A model generated the notes under the pieces. It ran no database searches. It was given only the letters and a program-made list of their open reading frames with translations, and was not told the origin of the DNA. From NCBI RefSeq assembly GCF_013385825.1, contig NZ_JACAPG010000011.1:70950-134949 (forward strand): DNA of 64,000 nt, in the 5' to 3' direction. Positions 17,112 through 25,386 of this stretch are shown here, piece by piece. The position numbers were made by a program, and so were the translations under genes. Origin of the DNA: Pseudomonas reactans. GTDB taxonomy: Bacteria; Pseudomonadota; Gammaproteobacteria; Pseudomonadales; Pseudomonadaceae. Positions within the stretch are counted from its first letter, which is position 1. Each line of letters opens with the position of its first letter.

Positions 17112-17264
17112 TTATATCCGGCCGAGCAATAACAGCACCAGCAGTACTACCAGGACAACACCGAGAATACCCGACGGGCCATAACCCCAGTTACGCGAGT
17201 GAGGGAATACTGGCAGACCACCGACCAGCAGGAGGATCAGGATAATGATCAGAATGAGGCTCAT
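17112..17264 (-). CDS. DUF3309 small membrane protein
   Basis: This 50-residue protein has two hydrophobic stretches (LILIIILILLLVGGLPVFPH and GILGVVLVVLLVLLLLGRI) around the family motif PVFPHSRNWGYGPSG. DUF3309 proteins are common in proteobacteria and of unknown function. The ATG at 17264 follows AAGGAAAAAAACC; an upstream in-frame ATG would add 22 residues that do not fit the family. Confidence 0.85.
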   Translation of the reverse strand: MSLILIIILILLLVGGLPVFPHSRNWGYGPSGILGVVLVVLLVLLLLGRI

Positions 17265-17442
17265 GGTTTTTTTCCTTATTGGCCTTCTGCAAAGACCGGT
17301 TATTAACGATAGGCCCGCTAGTTGATTCACGAACGCCTTAACAACTCCGACTGTTGCCCGCTGCGGAAAATTCAGTATTTTTTTAAAGCATTTCGCGAAC
17401 TTGCTTATTTCTTTTAATGCGTTCGCAAATGCGCGTTGTTAG

Positions 17443-17470
17443 TTGAAAAATATTGAACTTAGGCTATACG
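17443..17470 (+). promoter_or_regulatory. Possible sigma-70 promoter in the 17265-17592 gap
   Basis: The 328-base region between the divergent DUF3309 and SDR genes is AT-rich. TTGAAA and TATACG are separated by 16 bases and point towards the SDR gene about 120 bases downstream. The match is moderate, and I see no other feature in this gap. Confidence 0.35.
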
Positions 17471-17592
17471 CGAACCTCCGACCCGGCCCCCGGTTTGCCA
17501 GGGGCATTCATCAATCTGATGGTGGATGGGTGTAGGAAAAACCTTCGCTACACTGCCGGTCACTTCTTCCGTGAACCACAAGGCTACTTTCT

Positions 17593-18408
17593 ATGCAAAA
17601 TCGCATGATGATCACTGGCGCCGGGTCGGGCCTGGGCCGCGAAATCGCTTTGCGCTGGGCCCGTGAAGGATGGCAGTTGGCCTTGTCGGACGTCAGCGAA
17701 CCTGGCTTGCAGGAAACGCTCAAGCTCGTACGCGAGGCGGGTGGCGACGGGTTTATCCAGCGTTGCGACGTGCGCGACTACAGTCAGCTCACCGCGTTCG
17801 CCCAGGCGTGCGAAGTGAAACTGGGTGGCATCGATGTGATCGTCAACAATGCCGGCGTGGCCTCCGGTGGGTTCTTTGCCGAACTGTCCCTGGAAGACTG
17901 GGACTGGCAAATCGCGATCAACCTGATGGGCGTGGTCAAGGGCTGCAAGGCGTTCCTGCCGCTGCTGGAAAAGAGCAAGGGCCGCATTATCAACATCGCG
18001 TCCATGGCCGCGTTGATGCAGGGCCCGGCGATGAGCAACTACAACGTGGCCAAGGCCGGCGTGGTCGCGCTGTCGGAGAGCCTGCTGGTGGAGCTCAAGC
18101 AGCAGGAAGTCGGCGTGCACGTGGTGTGCCCGTCGTTCTTCCAGACCAACCTGCTCGATTCGTTTCGTGGGCCAACCCCGGCGATGAAGGCCCAGGTAGG
18201 CAAGTTGCTTGAGAGTTCGCCAATCTCGGCGGCGCAGATTGCCGATTACATCTACCAGCGCGTGGCTGAGGGCGAGTTCATGATCCTACCCCATGAACAA
18301 GGGCGGATGGCGTGGGCATTGAAGCAGAAGAACCCGCAGTTGCTCTATGACGAGATGACCACCATGGCCGACAAAATGCGCGCCAAAGCGCAGGCGGCAA
18401 AGGGCTGA
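17593..18408 (+). CDS. Short-chain dehydrogenase/reductase
   Basis: This 271-residue classical SDR has a Rossmann glycine motif ITGAGSGLGREIA (about residues 7-19), NNAG (about 91-94), and catalytic SMAALMQGPAMSNYNVAKAG with Ser, Tyr and Lys in the YxxxK arrangement. The residue after the second beta strand is Asp (SDVSEPG), suggesting NAD rather than NADP preference. The C-terminus is long and basic (KMRAKAQAAKG). The substrate is unknown; similar proteins are annotated as generic SDR oxidoreductases. Confidence 0.9.
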   Translation: MQNRMMITGAGSGLGREIALRWAREGWQLALSDVSEPGLQETLKLVREAGGDGFIQRCDVRDYSQLTAFAQACEVKLGGIDVIVNNAGVASGGFFAELSLEDWDWQIAINLMGVVKGCKAFLPLLEKSKGRIINIASMAALMQGPAMSNYNVAKAGVVALSESLLVELKQQEVGVHVVCPSFFQTNLLDSFRGPTPAMKAQVGKLLESSPISAAQIADYIYQRVAEGEFMILPHEQGRMAWALKQKNPQLLYDEMTTMADKMRAKAQAAKG

Positions 18409-18537
18409 TCAGGTAGTGGTCTGTCAGGCAATTTACCTGTCGTTGTAGGTAGTGCCTGTTTTCGCCGCGAGCCATTGCTGCGGCCCACCTCGTGCGCGCA
18501 TGGTCGAGGTCCTTTCATTGTTAAAAGGACAACCGCC

Positions 18538-18741
18538 ATGCTGGTATTGAGCCGCGCTGTAGGCGAAGTCATTTCCATCGGCGATGACATCGCCGTGCAC
18601 ATCCTTGAGTTGAACGGTAACCAGGTGAAATTCGGCGTTGGCGCGCCGGCCGGGGTGCAGGTTCATCGAGCGGAGGTGTACCAGAAAATCCTCGAACGCC
18701 AAGACGCCAGAACCCATCCGGTGCCTGTGCCCAACCCCTGA
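18538..18741 (+). CDS. Carbon storage regulator CsrA/Rsm family paralogue
   Basis: This 67-residue RNA-binding translational regulator begins [18 protein letters not shown]. The remainder, [20 protein letters not shown], aligns throughout with CsrA, including the HRxEVYQ region that carries the key RNA-contacting Arg. It differs from the canonical Pseudomonas RsmA/RsmE start (MLILTRxVGE) and has a Pro-rich tail (THPVPVPNP). CsrA proteins bind GGA loops near ribosome-binding sites as dimers. The ATG at 18538 follows AAAAGGACAACC; a longer frame from 18475 is not supported. It is a likely additional Rsm paralogue. Confidence 0.9.
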   Translation: MLVLSRAVGEVISIGDDIAVHILELNGNQVKFGVGAPAGVQVHRAEVYQKILERQDARTHPVPVPNP

Positions 18742-18748
18742 AACCCGG

Positions 18749-18976
18749 TCAGTCGAACAGATGCTTGGGCACGTCGTGCTTGAGCATCAACTGGCACTGC
18801 TCGCTCTCCGGGTCGAACACAATCAGTGCCTGGCCCTTGGTCAATGCCTGGCGCACGCGCAGCACGCGGGTTTCCAGGGGCGTGTCGTCACCATTATCGG
18901 TGCCGTCACGGGTGACGAAGTCTTCGATGAGGCGGGTGAGAGTGTCGACTTCAAGTGCGTCGTAGGGAATCAGCAT
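18749..18976 (-). CDS. YheU family protein (UPF0270)
   Basis: This 75-residue protein begins MLIPYDALEVDTLTRLIEDF and continues REGT-like as VTRDGTDNGDD, the hallmark of the small UPF0270/YheU family of gamma-proteobacteria. It is soluble, acidic and of unknown function. It converges on the CsrA-like gene with only 7 bases between their stops. Confidence 0.88.
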   Translation of the reverse strand: MLIPYDALEVDTLTRLIEDFVTRDGTDNGDDTPLETRVLRVRQALTKGQALIVFDPESEQCQLMLKHDVPKHLFD

Positions 18977-18993
18977 ACAGGCCTCGGGTGATG

Positions 18994-19022
18994 GATCCCG
19001 GCGATGCTACTGCGCCGGGATC
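18994..19022 (-). terminator. Hairpin downstream of the NAGGN operon
   Basis: GATCCCGGCG and CGCCGGGATC form a perfect 10-bp stem with a 9-base loop, 15-40 bases past the end of the peptidase gene on the minus strand. No T-run follows, so termination efficiency is uncertain. Confidence 0.6.
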
Positions 19023-19036
19023 AGAGTTGCCAGCCT

Positions 19037-20221
19037 CTAGGACTTGTTGCCCACCAGACTGTCCACCGACGGCACGCGTGTGTCGCTCTCCATTTGTGTC
19101 TCATGCTCGATCTGATGACTGAACCGATCCAGGGAGCCCTGGGCCGGTTGCGCATCACTGGCGAACACCGGTGGGCTGAGGATGTAAGCGCCCAACAAAC
19201 GACTCAGCGCCGCGAGGCTATCGATGTGGGTGCGCTCGTAACCATGGGTCGCATCGCACCCGAAGGCCAGCAAGGCGGTGCGGATATCGTGGCCGGCGGT
19301 GACCGCCGAGTGTGCGTCACTGAAGTAATAGCGGAACAGGTCGCGGCGCACGGGCAGTTCATTCTCCGACGCCAGGCGCAGCAGATGCCGCGACAGGTGA
19401 TAGTCATACGGCCCGCCGGAATCCTGCATCGCCACGCTCACCGCGTGCTCGCTGGAGTGCTGGCCGGGGGCGACCGGGGCGATATCGATGCCGACAAACT
19501 CACTGACGTCCCAGGGCAGGGCGGCAGCCGCGCCGCTGCCGGTTTCCTCGGTGATGGTGAACAGCGGATGGCAATCGATCAGCAGGGGCTCGCCACTGTC
19601 GACGATCGCCTTGAGCGCGGCGAGCAGGGCGGCGACACCGGCCTTGTCATCCAGGTGGCGGGCGCTGATGTGGCCGCTCTCGGTGAATTCTGGCAACGGG
19701 TCAAAGGCCACATAGTCACCGATGCCAATCCCCAGGGAATCGCAATCGGCGCGGGTCGCGCAGTAGGCGTCGAGGCGCAGTTCCACGTGGTCCCAGCTCA
19801 CCGGCATTTCATCCACGGCGGTGTTGAAGGCATGCCCGGAGGCCATCAGCGGCAACACGCTGCCACGGATCACGCCGTTATCGGTAAACAGGCTGACGCG
19901 GCTGCCCTCGGCAAACCGGCTCGACCAGCAGCCCACCGGCGCCAGGCTCAGGCGACCGTTGTCCTTGATCGCCCGCACGGCGGCGCCGATGGTGTCCAGG
20001 TGCGCGGACACGGCGCGGTCGGGGCTGTTTTTCTGGCCTTTCAACGTTGCGCGGATGGTGCCGCGCCGGGTCATTTCGAAGGGAATGCCCAGTTCTTCCA
20101 GGCGCTCGGCCACGTAGCGCACGATGGTGTCGGTAAACCCGGTGGGGCTGGGAATGGCGAGCATTTCCAACAGGACTTTTTGCAGGTAATTCAGATCCGG
20201 TTCGGGGATGGTTCGGCTCAT
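19037..20221 (-). CDS. Osmoprotectant NAGGN system M42-family peptidase
   Basis: This 394-residue metallopeptidase belongs to the M42/glutamyl-aminopeptidase group. The metal-ligand motifs are SAHLDTIGA (His about 74), HLDDKAG, TITEETGSG and GIDIAP, plus a C-terminal HIDS. It is the third gene of the conserved asnO-ngg-peptidase operon for N-acetylglutaminylglutamine amide, an osmolyte made under salt stress. Its exact role (turnover or processing of the dipeptide) is not settled. It lies 24 bases after ngg. It has a C-terminal extension of about 45 residues rich in Ser, Gln and Asp beyond the catalytic core. Confidence 0.9.
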   Translation of the reverse strand: MSRTIPEPDLNYLQKVLLEMLAIPSPTGFTDTIVRYVAERLEELGIPFEMTRRGTIRATLKGQKNSPDRAVSAHLDTIGAAVRAIKDNGRLSLAPVGCWSSRFAEGSRVSLFTDNGVIRGSVLPLMASGHAFNTAVDEMPVSWDHVELRLDAYCATRADCDSLGIGIGDYVAFDPLPEFTESGHISARHLDDKAGVAALLAALKAIVDSGEPLLIDCHPLFTITEETGSGAAAALPWDVSEFVGIDIAPVAPGQHSSEHAVSVAMQDSGGPYDYHLSRHLLRLASENELPVRRDLFRYYFSDAHSAVTAGHDIRTALLAFGCDATHGYERTHIDSLAALSRLLGAYILSPPVFASDAQPAQGSLDRFSHQIEHETQMESDTRVPSVDSLVGNKS

Positions 20222-20245
20222 AAAGACTCCTGGGGTTCGGATCGT

Positions 20246-21979
20246 TCAGCTATGGGGAAACAGCAAATCCACAAATTTCTCCGCGGTAGGCTGCGGTTCA
20301 TGATTGGCCAGGCCGGCCCGCTCATTGGCTTCGATAAACACGTACTCGGGTTGATCGGCGGCGGGCACCATCAGGTCCAGGCCCACCATGGGGATGTCCA
20401 GGGCGCGGGCGGCACGCACGGCGGCGTCCACCAGCGTGGGGTGCAGGATCGCGGTGACATCTTCCAGGCACCCGCCGGTGTGCAGGTTGGCGGTGCGTCG
20501 CACGGCCAGGGTCTGGCCACGGGGCAAGATGCTGCTGTAGTCGAAACCGGCGGCTTTCAAAGTGCGTTCGGTTTCGGCATCCAGGGGGATTTTGCTTTCA
20601 CCGTCGGTGGCGGCCTGGCGGCGACGGCTCTGGGCTTCGATCAACGCGCCGATGGAATGGTGGCCATCGCCGGTCACTTCGGCAGGGCGACGGATTGCGG
20701 CGGCGACCACCTCGAAACCGATCACCAGGATGCGCAGGTCCAACCCTTCGTGAAAGCTCTCCAGCAACACACGGCTGTCGAACTGCCGCGCGGCTTCAAT
20801 CGCCTGCTGCACCTCTTCGATGCTCTGCAGATCCACCGCAACGCCTTGGCCTTGCTCGCCGTCCAGCGGCTTGACCACGATGCGCTGGTGTTCGTCGAGA
20901 AACTCCAGGTTGTCATCCGCGCTGCCCGCCAGTTGCTGTGAAGGCAGTTTCAAACCGGCGGCTTTCAGCACTTTATGGGTCAGGCTCTTGTCCTGGCAGA
21001 GGGTCATGCTGATGGCGCTGGTCAAATCGCTCAAGGATTCACGGCAACGCACGCGACGCCCGCCATGGCTCAGGGTGAACAAGCCCGCATCGGCGTCATC
21101 CACTTGCACGTCGATGCCACGCCGATGGGCTTCCTCGACAATGATTCGCGCATAGGGATTGAACCCCGCCTGCGGGCCCGGGCCCAGAAACAGCGGCTGG
21201 TTGATGCCGTTCTTGCGCTTGATCGCAAAGGTGGTCAGCGCGCGAAAGCCCAACTTGGCGTAAAGGTTCTTGGCCTGGCGGTTATCGTGCAACACCGACA
21301 AGTCCAGATAGCTCAGGCCACGGCTCATGAAGTGCTCCACCAAATGGCGCACCAACACCTCGCCCACGCCGGGCCGCGTGCATTGCGGGTCGACCGCCAG
21401 GCACCACAGGCTGCAACCGTTTTCCGGGTCGTGAAAGGCCTTTTGATGATTCAGGCCCATGACGCTGCCAATCACTGCGCCGCTGTCTTCATCTTCCGCC
21501 AACCAATACACCGGACCACCTTGATGGCGCGGGGTGAGGCGTTCGGCGTCAACCGGCAACATGCCACGCCCTTGGTAGAGCTGATTCACTGCCAGCCAGT
21601 CCGCCTCGGTTTGCACGCGACGAATGCGGAAACCGCGAAACACCCGAGTGGCCGGGCGATAGTCGCTGAACCATAAACGCAAGGTATCGGACGGATCGAG
21701 GAACAACTGCTGCGGATCAATCCCCAGAATCTGCTGGGGCGCCGCCACGTACAGGGCGATATCCCGTTCGCCCGGCTGCTCGTTGAGCAATTCCTGGGCG
21801 AGGCTGGCAGGGTCTGGGAATGTATGACCGATCAACAGCCGGCCCCAACCGCAATGCACGGCAATGGGTTCGGCAGCCAAGGGGCTGCCATCTTCCGCCA
21901 GGCGGGCTTGCAGGCGCTCATAAGTGGGCGCCTGGCCTTTGAGCAAGCGTTGGCTGTAAGCCGCTGCATGGGGTTTCAT
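20246..21979 (-). CDS. ngg: N-acetylglutaminylglutamine synthetase
   Basis: This 577-residue fusion enzyme makes N-acetylglutaminylglutamine. The GNAT acetyltransferase domain spans about residues 115-260 (WCLAVDPQCTRPGVGEVLVR is the acetyl-CoA pyrophosphate loop). An ATP-grasp ligase domain follows (IVVKPLDGEQGQGVAVDL, then VFIEANERAGLANHEPQ). It sits 3 bases after asnO and 24 before the peptidase gene, a tight operon. Fusion of acetyltransferase and ligase in one chain is the normal architecture for this enzyme. Confidence 0.93.
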   Translation of the reverse strand: MKPHAAAYSQRLLKGQAPTYERLQARLAEDGSPLAAEPIAVHCGWGRLLIGHTFPDPASLAQELLNEQPGERDIALYVAAPQQILGIDPQQLFLDPSDTLRLWFSDYRPATRVFRGFRIRRVQTEADWLAVNQLYQGRGMLPVDAERLTPRHQGGPVYWLAEDEDSGAVIGSVMGLNHQKAFHDPENGCSLWCLAVDPQCTRPGVGEVLVRHLVEHFMSRGLSYLDLSVLHDNRQAKNLYAKLGFRALTTFAIKRKNGINQPLFLGPGPQAGFNPYARIIVEEAHRRGIDVQVDDADAGLFTLSHGGRRVRCRESLSDLTSAISMTLCQDKSLTHKVLKAAGLKLPSQQLAGSADDNLEFLDEHQRIVVKPLDGEQGQGVAVDLQSIEEVQQAIEAARQFDSRVLLESFHEGLDLRILVIGFEVVAAAIRRPAEVTGDGHHSIGALIEAQSRRRQAATDGESKIPLDAETERTLKAAGFDYSSILPRGQTLAVRRTANLHTGGCLEDVTAILHPTLVDAAVRAARALDIPMVGLDLMVPAADQPEYVFIEANERAGLANHEPQPTAEKFVDLLFPHS

Positions 21980-21982
21980 CGA

Positions 21983-23755
21983 TCAGATTCCTTGTTCGCT
22001 GAGCCACAGGTTCAGCGCCGCCAACTGCCATAGCTTGGAGCCGCGCAGCGGGGTCAATTGGCCTTGCGGGTCGGTGAGCAAGCGGTCGAGCATGGTGGGG
22101 TTGAACAGCCCGCGATCCTGGCTCGGATCGAGCAGCAGTTCGCGCACCCAGTTCAGGGTATCGCCCTGCAAGTGCTTGAGGCCCGGCACCGGGAAATAAC
22201 CTTTCTTGCGGTCGATGACTTCGCTCGGGATCACGCGACGCGCGGCTTCTTTCAAGACTTGCTTGCCGCCGTCGGGCAGCTTGAATTTGCCGGGTACGCG
22301 GGCCGAGAGTTCCACCAAGCGGTAATCCAAGAACGGCGTGCGCGCTTCCAGGCCCCAGGCCATGGTCATGTTGTCGACACGTTTGACCGGGTCGTCCACC
22401 AGCATCACCGTGCTGTCCAGGCGCAGGGCCTTGTCCACGGCGGCGTCGGCGCCGGGCATGGCGAAATGTTCCCGCACAAAATCGCCGGCGGCGTCGTTGG
22501 CGGTCAGCCATTTCGGCGCGACAGTGGCCGCGTAATCGTCGTAGCTGCGGTCAAAAAACGCATCGCGATAAGCCGCGTACGGATCGCTGGCGCCGTCCAC
22601 CTGCGGGTACCAGTGGTAACCGGCGAACAGTTCATCCGCGCCCTGGCCGCTCTGCACCACCTTGCAATGCTTGGCCACTTCCCGCGACAGCAGGTAGAAG
22701 GCGATGCAGTCATGGCTGACCATCGGCTCGCTCATGGCACGGAAGGCGGCCGGCAGTTGCTCGATGATCTCGCTTTCGGCGATGCGCAGTTGGTGGTGAC
22801 GGGTGCCGTAGTGCTTGGCGATCAGGTCCGAGTACTGGAACTCGTTGCCAGCCTCGCCGCCGGCATCTTCAAAGCCGATGGAAAACGTCGACAGATCTTG
22901 TACGCCCACTTCGCGCAGCAGGCCGACGAGCATGCTCGAATCGACGCCGCCGGAAAGCAGCACGCCCACATCCACCGCCGCCCGTTGGCGGATGGCCACG
23001 GCTTCGCGGGTGCTGTCGAGCACGCGGTCGGTCCAGTCTTCCAGGGTCAGGTTTTTTTCGTCGTCGTGTGGGCCGTAGGGCAGGGTCCACCAGACTTTCT
23101 GCTCGGTCTTGCCGCTGGCGTCGATGCGCATCCAACTGGCCGGCGGCATTTTTTCGATGCCGGCGAGCAAGGTGCGCGGTGCGGGCACCACGGCGTGGAA
23201 GTTCAGGTAATGGTTAAGCGCAACTGGATCCAGGATCGGATTGATGTCGCCGCCTTTAAGCAGCGCCGGCAGTGCCGAAGCAAAGCGCAAGCGCTGGCCG
23301 GTACGCGATAGGTACAGCGGCTTCACGCCCAGGCGGTCACGAGCGATAAACAGGCGCTGGGCGTCACGTTCCCAAATGGCAAAGGCAAACATGCCGTTGA
23401 GCTTGGGCAGCAGTGCTTCGCCCCAGGCGTGATAGCCCTTGAGCAGAACTTCGGTGTCGCCGCCGGAATAAAAGGCGTAGCCCATGGCTTCCAGCTCTTC
23501 ACGCAGTTCCGGGAAGTTATAGATCGCGCCGTTGAAGGCCAATGAAAGGCCCAGGTGCGCATCGACCATCGGTTGGGCCGAGCCGTCCGATAGGTCCATG
23601 ATTTTCAGGCGTCGATGGCCCAGGGCAATCGGCCCTTGGGCGTGGAAGCCCCAGGCGTCGGGGCCACGGGGGGCCAGATGATGGGTGATGCGCTCAATCG
23701 CAGCCAGGTCGGCAGGTTGGGCATCGAAACGTAATTCTCCAGCTAATCCGCACAT
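21983..23755 (-). CDS. asnO: N-acetylglutaminylglutamine amidotransferase
   Basis: This 590-residue class II glutamine amidotransferase amidates N-acetylglutaminylglutamine to the osmoprotectant NAGGN. Cys2 in MCGLAGELRFD is the N-terminal nucleophile. The asparagine-synthetase-like ATP-PPase motif is LLSGGVDSSM, and QSGQGADELFAGY is also typical. It is the first gene of the operon. The Shine-Dalgarno sequence is weak (AAGGCC about 10-12 bases before the ATG). Only 38 bases separate it from the end of the integrase gene upstream, so its natural promoter may have been displaced or may lie inside the inserted element. Confidence 0.93.
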   Translation of the reverse strand: MCGLAGELRFDAQPADLAAIERITHHLAPRGPDAWGFHAQGPIALGHRRLKIMDLSDGSAQPMVDAHLGLSLAFNGAIYNFPELREELEAMGYAFYSGGDTEVLLKGYHAWGEALLPKLNGMFAFAIWERDAQRLFIARDRLGVKPLYLSRTGQRLRFASALPALLKGGDINPILDPVALNHYLNFHAVVPAPRTLLAGIEKMPPASWMRIDASGKTEQKVWWTLPYGPHDDEKNLTLEDWTDRVLDSTREAVAIRQRAAVDVGVLLSGGVDSSMLVGLLREVGVQDLSTFSIGFEDAGGEAGNEFQYSDLIAKHYGTRHHQLRIAESEIIEQLPAAFRAMSEPMVSHDCIAFYLLSREVAKHCKVVQSGQGADELFAGYHWYPQVDGASDPYAAYRDAFFDRSYDDYAATVAPKWLTANDAAGDFVREHFAMPGADAAVDKALRLDSTVMLVDDPVKRVDNMTMAWGLEARTPFLDYRLVELSARVPGKFKLPDGGKQVLKEAARRVIPSEVIDRKKGYFPVPGLKHLQGDTLNWVRELLLDPSQDRGLFNPTMLDRLLTDPQGQLTPLRGSKLWQLAALNLWLSEQGI

Positions 23756-23793
23756 AGTACTAAAGGCCTTGTAATCACTGGGCCTAAGCGCAT

Positions 23794-24975
23794 CTACCGT
23801 GAATCAAGTACCAGTTTCGTACCGTTTTTCGGTAAATCCAGCTTTTCAAGCTCCGCGAAATCACTCGAAGAGCTGATCCACTTGGCATAGGTTGAAAGCA
23901 AAACCTGAACACTGTGCCCAAGCTGCGCAGCGATGAACGCCGGATTCATCCCAGACATCAGACACATCGTTGCATAGGTGTGCCTGGTGTCATACATCCG
24001 ACGATATCGAATGCCGCTCTTGCGCAATGCTGCCAACCAATAACGCTTGGCCCCTGTTTCGGAACGGATGTACAGCTCTGATCTTTCACCCGATCCTTCC
24101 GGCGCAAACACATAATCAGAGCGCGCCGCCGTAAGAAGTCTGGCTTTTTCGAGTGCCTGCAAAGCCCGATCGTTCAATAAAACTTCCCGCGAGACCTTCG
24201 TTTTGGTCCTCTCCTTGATCTTGCCGTACAGCCTGATTCGGCATACCTTGGCGCGCCTAGAGCGCGTATCAACCTCGCTCCACCGCAGGGCCATCGCCTC
24301 GCCTGGACGCATTCCTGTATAGAAAGAAAACTCAAAAAAACACGCGTAAATAGCCTGCAAACCGCTCGTCACTTCGTACAGCTTGGCGATCAAATCGTCT
24401 GCCTCTTCACGGCTGAACGGATCGATCTCGCGCTTGGTCACTCTGGTCGCCGGGATCGAGTTTGCCGGATTCCTCAGTATCAGCTCATCGTTCACAGCCT
24501 GGGTAAGCAAGCCTGTCACTAGCCTGATGGCGCCCTTCCTCCGGACGGGTGATGTCCACGTAATGCCGTTGACTATTTTCCGCATCAGGACCGGTGTGAT
24601 CTTGTCGAGTGGGTATGTGGCCAGATGAGGCACCCAGTATGTCTGCATGGTGCTGCGGTAGTTCTTGCGGGTGCTGTCTTCGATTTGAAGGCTATTCAGC
24701 CAGTCCTGGGCGTAGTCGAAAAATATCGGCATGTGCCCGGTAGAGTCGCGCCGGCTATTTGGGAACAACTCCCTGTACTTTTCCTGCGTTAGAGCCCCGA
24801 GCCTGGCAAGCTGGATCACTTGAGAACGTAAAGCCTCGGCTGCTGCGATTCCCCTTGCGGTTTGCGGGAGAGCGAGCGTTTCGCAGTGGCGCTTCTTATT
24901 CCAGGAGAACCTGATCCTGATCGATTTCCCGACAAGCTCAACTCCGGTGGGTAGCTCCATTGGCTCTCTAGCCAT
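23794..24975 (-). CDS. Tyrosine-recombinase integrase
   Basis: This 393-residue phage-type integrase has a SAM-like/core-binding region at about residues 85-180 (FFDYAQDWLNSLQIEDSTRKN style). The catalytic domain includes Arg in YTGMRPGEAMALRW, the YDTRHTYAT box with the second Arg, the LGHS His and the Tyr nucleophile in LLSTYAKW. The first His of the HxxR box is Tyr. The start at 24975 (MAREPMELP) is preferred over 24990 because GGAGG sits 7 bases before it, inside the alternative start. The gene overlaps the end of the excisionase-like frame by 160 bases. Confidence 0.88.
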   Translation of the reverse strand: MAREPMELPTGVELVGKSIRIRFSWNKKRHCETLALPQTARGIAAAEALRSQVIQLARLGALTQEKYRELFPNSRRDSTGHMPIFFDYAQDWLNSLQIEDSTRKNYRSTMQTYWVPHLATYPLDKITPVLMRKIVNGITWTSPVRRKGAIRLVTGLLTQAVNDELILRNPANSIPATRVTKREIDPFSREEADDLIAKLYEVTSGLQAIYACFFEFSFYTGMRPGEAMALRWSEVDTRSRRAKVCRIRLYGKIKERTKTKVSREVLLNDRALQALEKARLLTAARSDYVFAPEGSGERSELYIRSETGAKRYWLAALRKSGIRYRRMYDTRHTYATMCLMSGMNPAFIAAQLGHSVQVLLSTYAKWISSSSDFAELEKLDLPKNGTKLVLDSR

Positions 24976-25160
24976 TCGTCGTACCTCCATTTGCTGTACA
25001 TGATTCGTCCGTCGATTTTCGACCAGACGCCGGCGGGGATGATGTTACGTTCTCGTTTGCGTTGCAGGGCTTTCGGCGTGGTGCCCAGCAGTTCGGCCAT
25101 CCTCTTTTCGGTGACCTTGTCGTGTCCGGACTCATCGCCCAGCTTTTCGGCTGTTGCCAT
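24816..25160 (-). CDS. Excisionase-like small HTH protein
   Basis: This 114-residue protein begins MATAEKLGDESGHDKVTEKR. Residues about 16-50, RMAELLGTTPKALQRKRERN then IIPAGVWSKIDGRIMYSKW, form a winged-helix excisionase/MerR-like DNA-binding unit that, by position, partners the integrase. GGAG lies about 9 bases before the ATG. The last 50 residues run out of frame over the integrase start and are basic and Ser-rich, so translation there may be simple read-on. Confidence 0.65.
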   Translation of the reverse strand: MATAEKLGDESGHDKVTEKRMAELLGTTPKALQRKRERNIIPAGVWSKIDGRIMYSKWRYDEWLESQWSYPPELSLSGNRSGSGSPGIRSATAKRSLSRKPQGESQQPRLYVLK

Positions 25161-25195
25161 GGTGGTGCTCCATGCCGCGCGCGGCGGCAGAGTGT

Positions 25196-25351
25196 TCAGT
25201 GGATGGTCACGCTGTCCTGCCCTGGGGCTACGGCGCGTGCCTGCTGTTCGGTGCGGAAGGACATGTGCTGCTTGATGCCGTTGCAATCCGCGATGACCCA
25301 CCAATAACCGCCAAAGCGGTGTGGGCCTTTGATGATTTTGGTGATGGTCAT
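25196..25351 (-). CDS. Small phage-type protein, unknown function
   Basis: This 51-residue protein begins MTITKIIKGPHRFGGYWWVI and contains CNGIKQHMSFRTEQQARAVA. AAGGACTCCCC precedes the ATG at a normal distance. Its size, position between excisionase and phosphatase genes and strand suggest an accessory phage gene. I recognise no domain. The ATG was chosen because a longer upstream extension in the same frame has no RBS. Confidence 0.5.
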   Translation of the reverse strand: MTITKIIKGPHRFGGYWWVIADCNGIKQHMSFRTEQQARAVAPGQDSVTIH

Positions 25352-25386
25352 GGGGAGTCCTTGCCGCGCTGGGCGGCAGAAGGTGG

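Noticed and set aside
23756..23793. attL for the integrase element
   Set aside because: I compared the sequence with the right junction near 26095 and found no convincing direct repeat and no tRNA.
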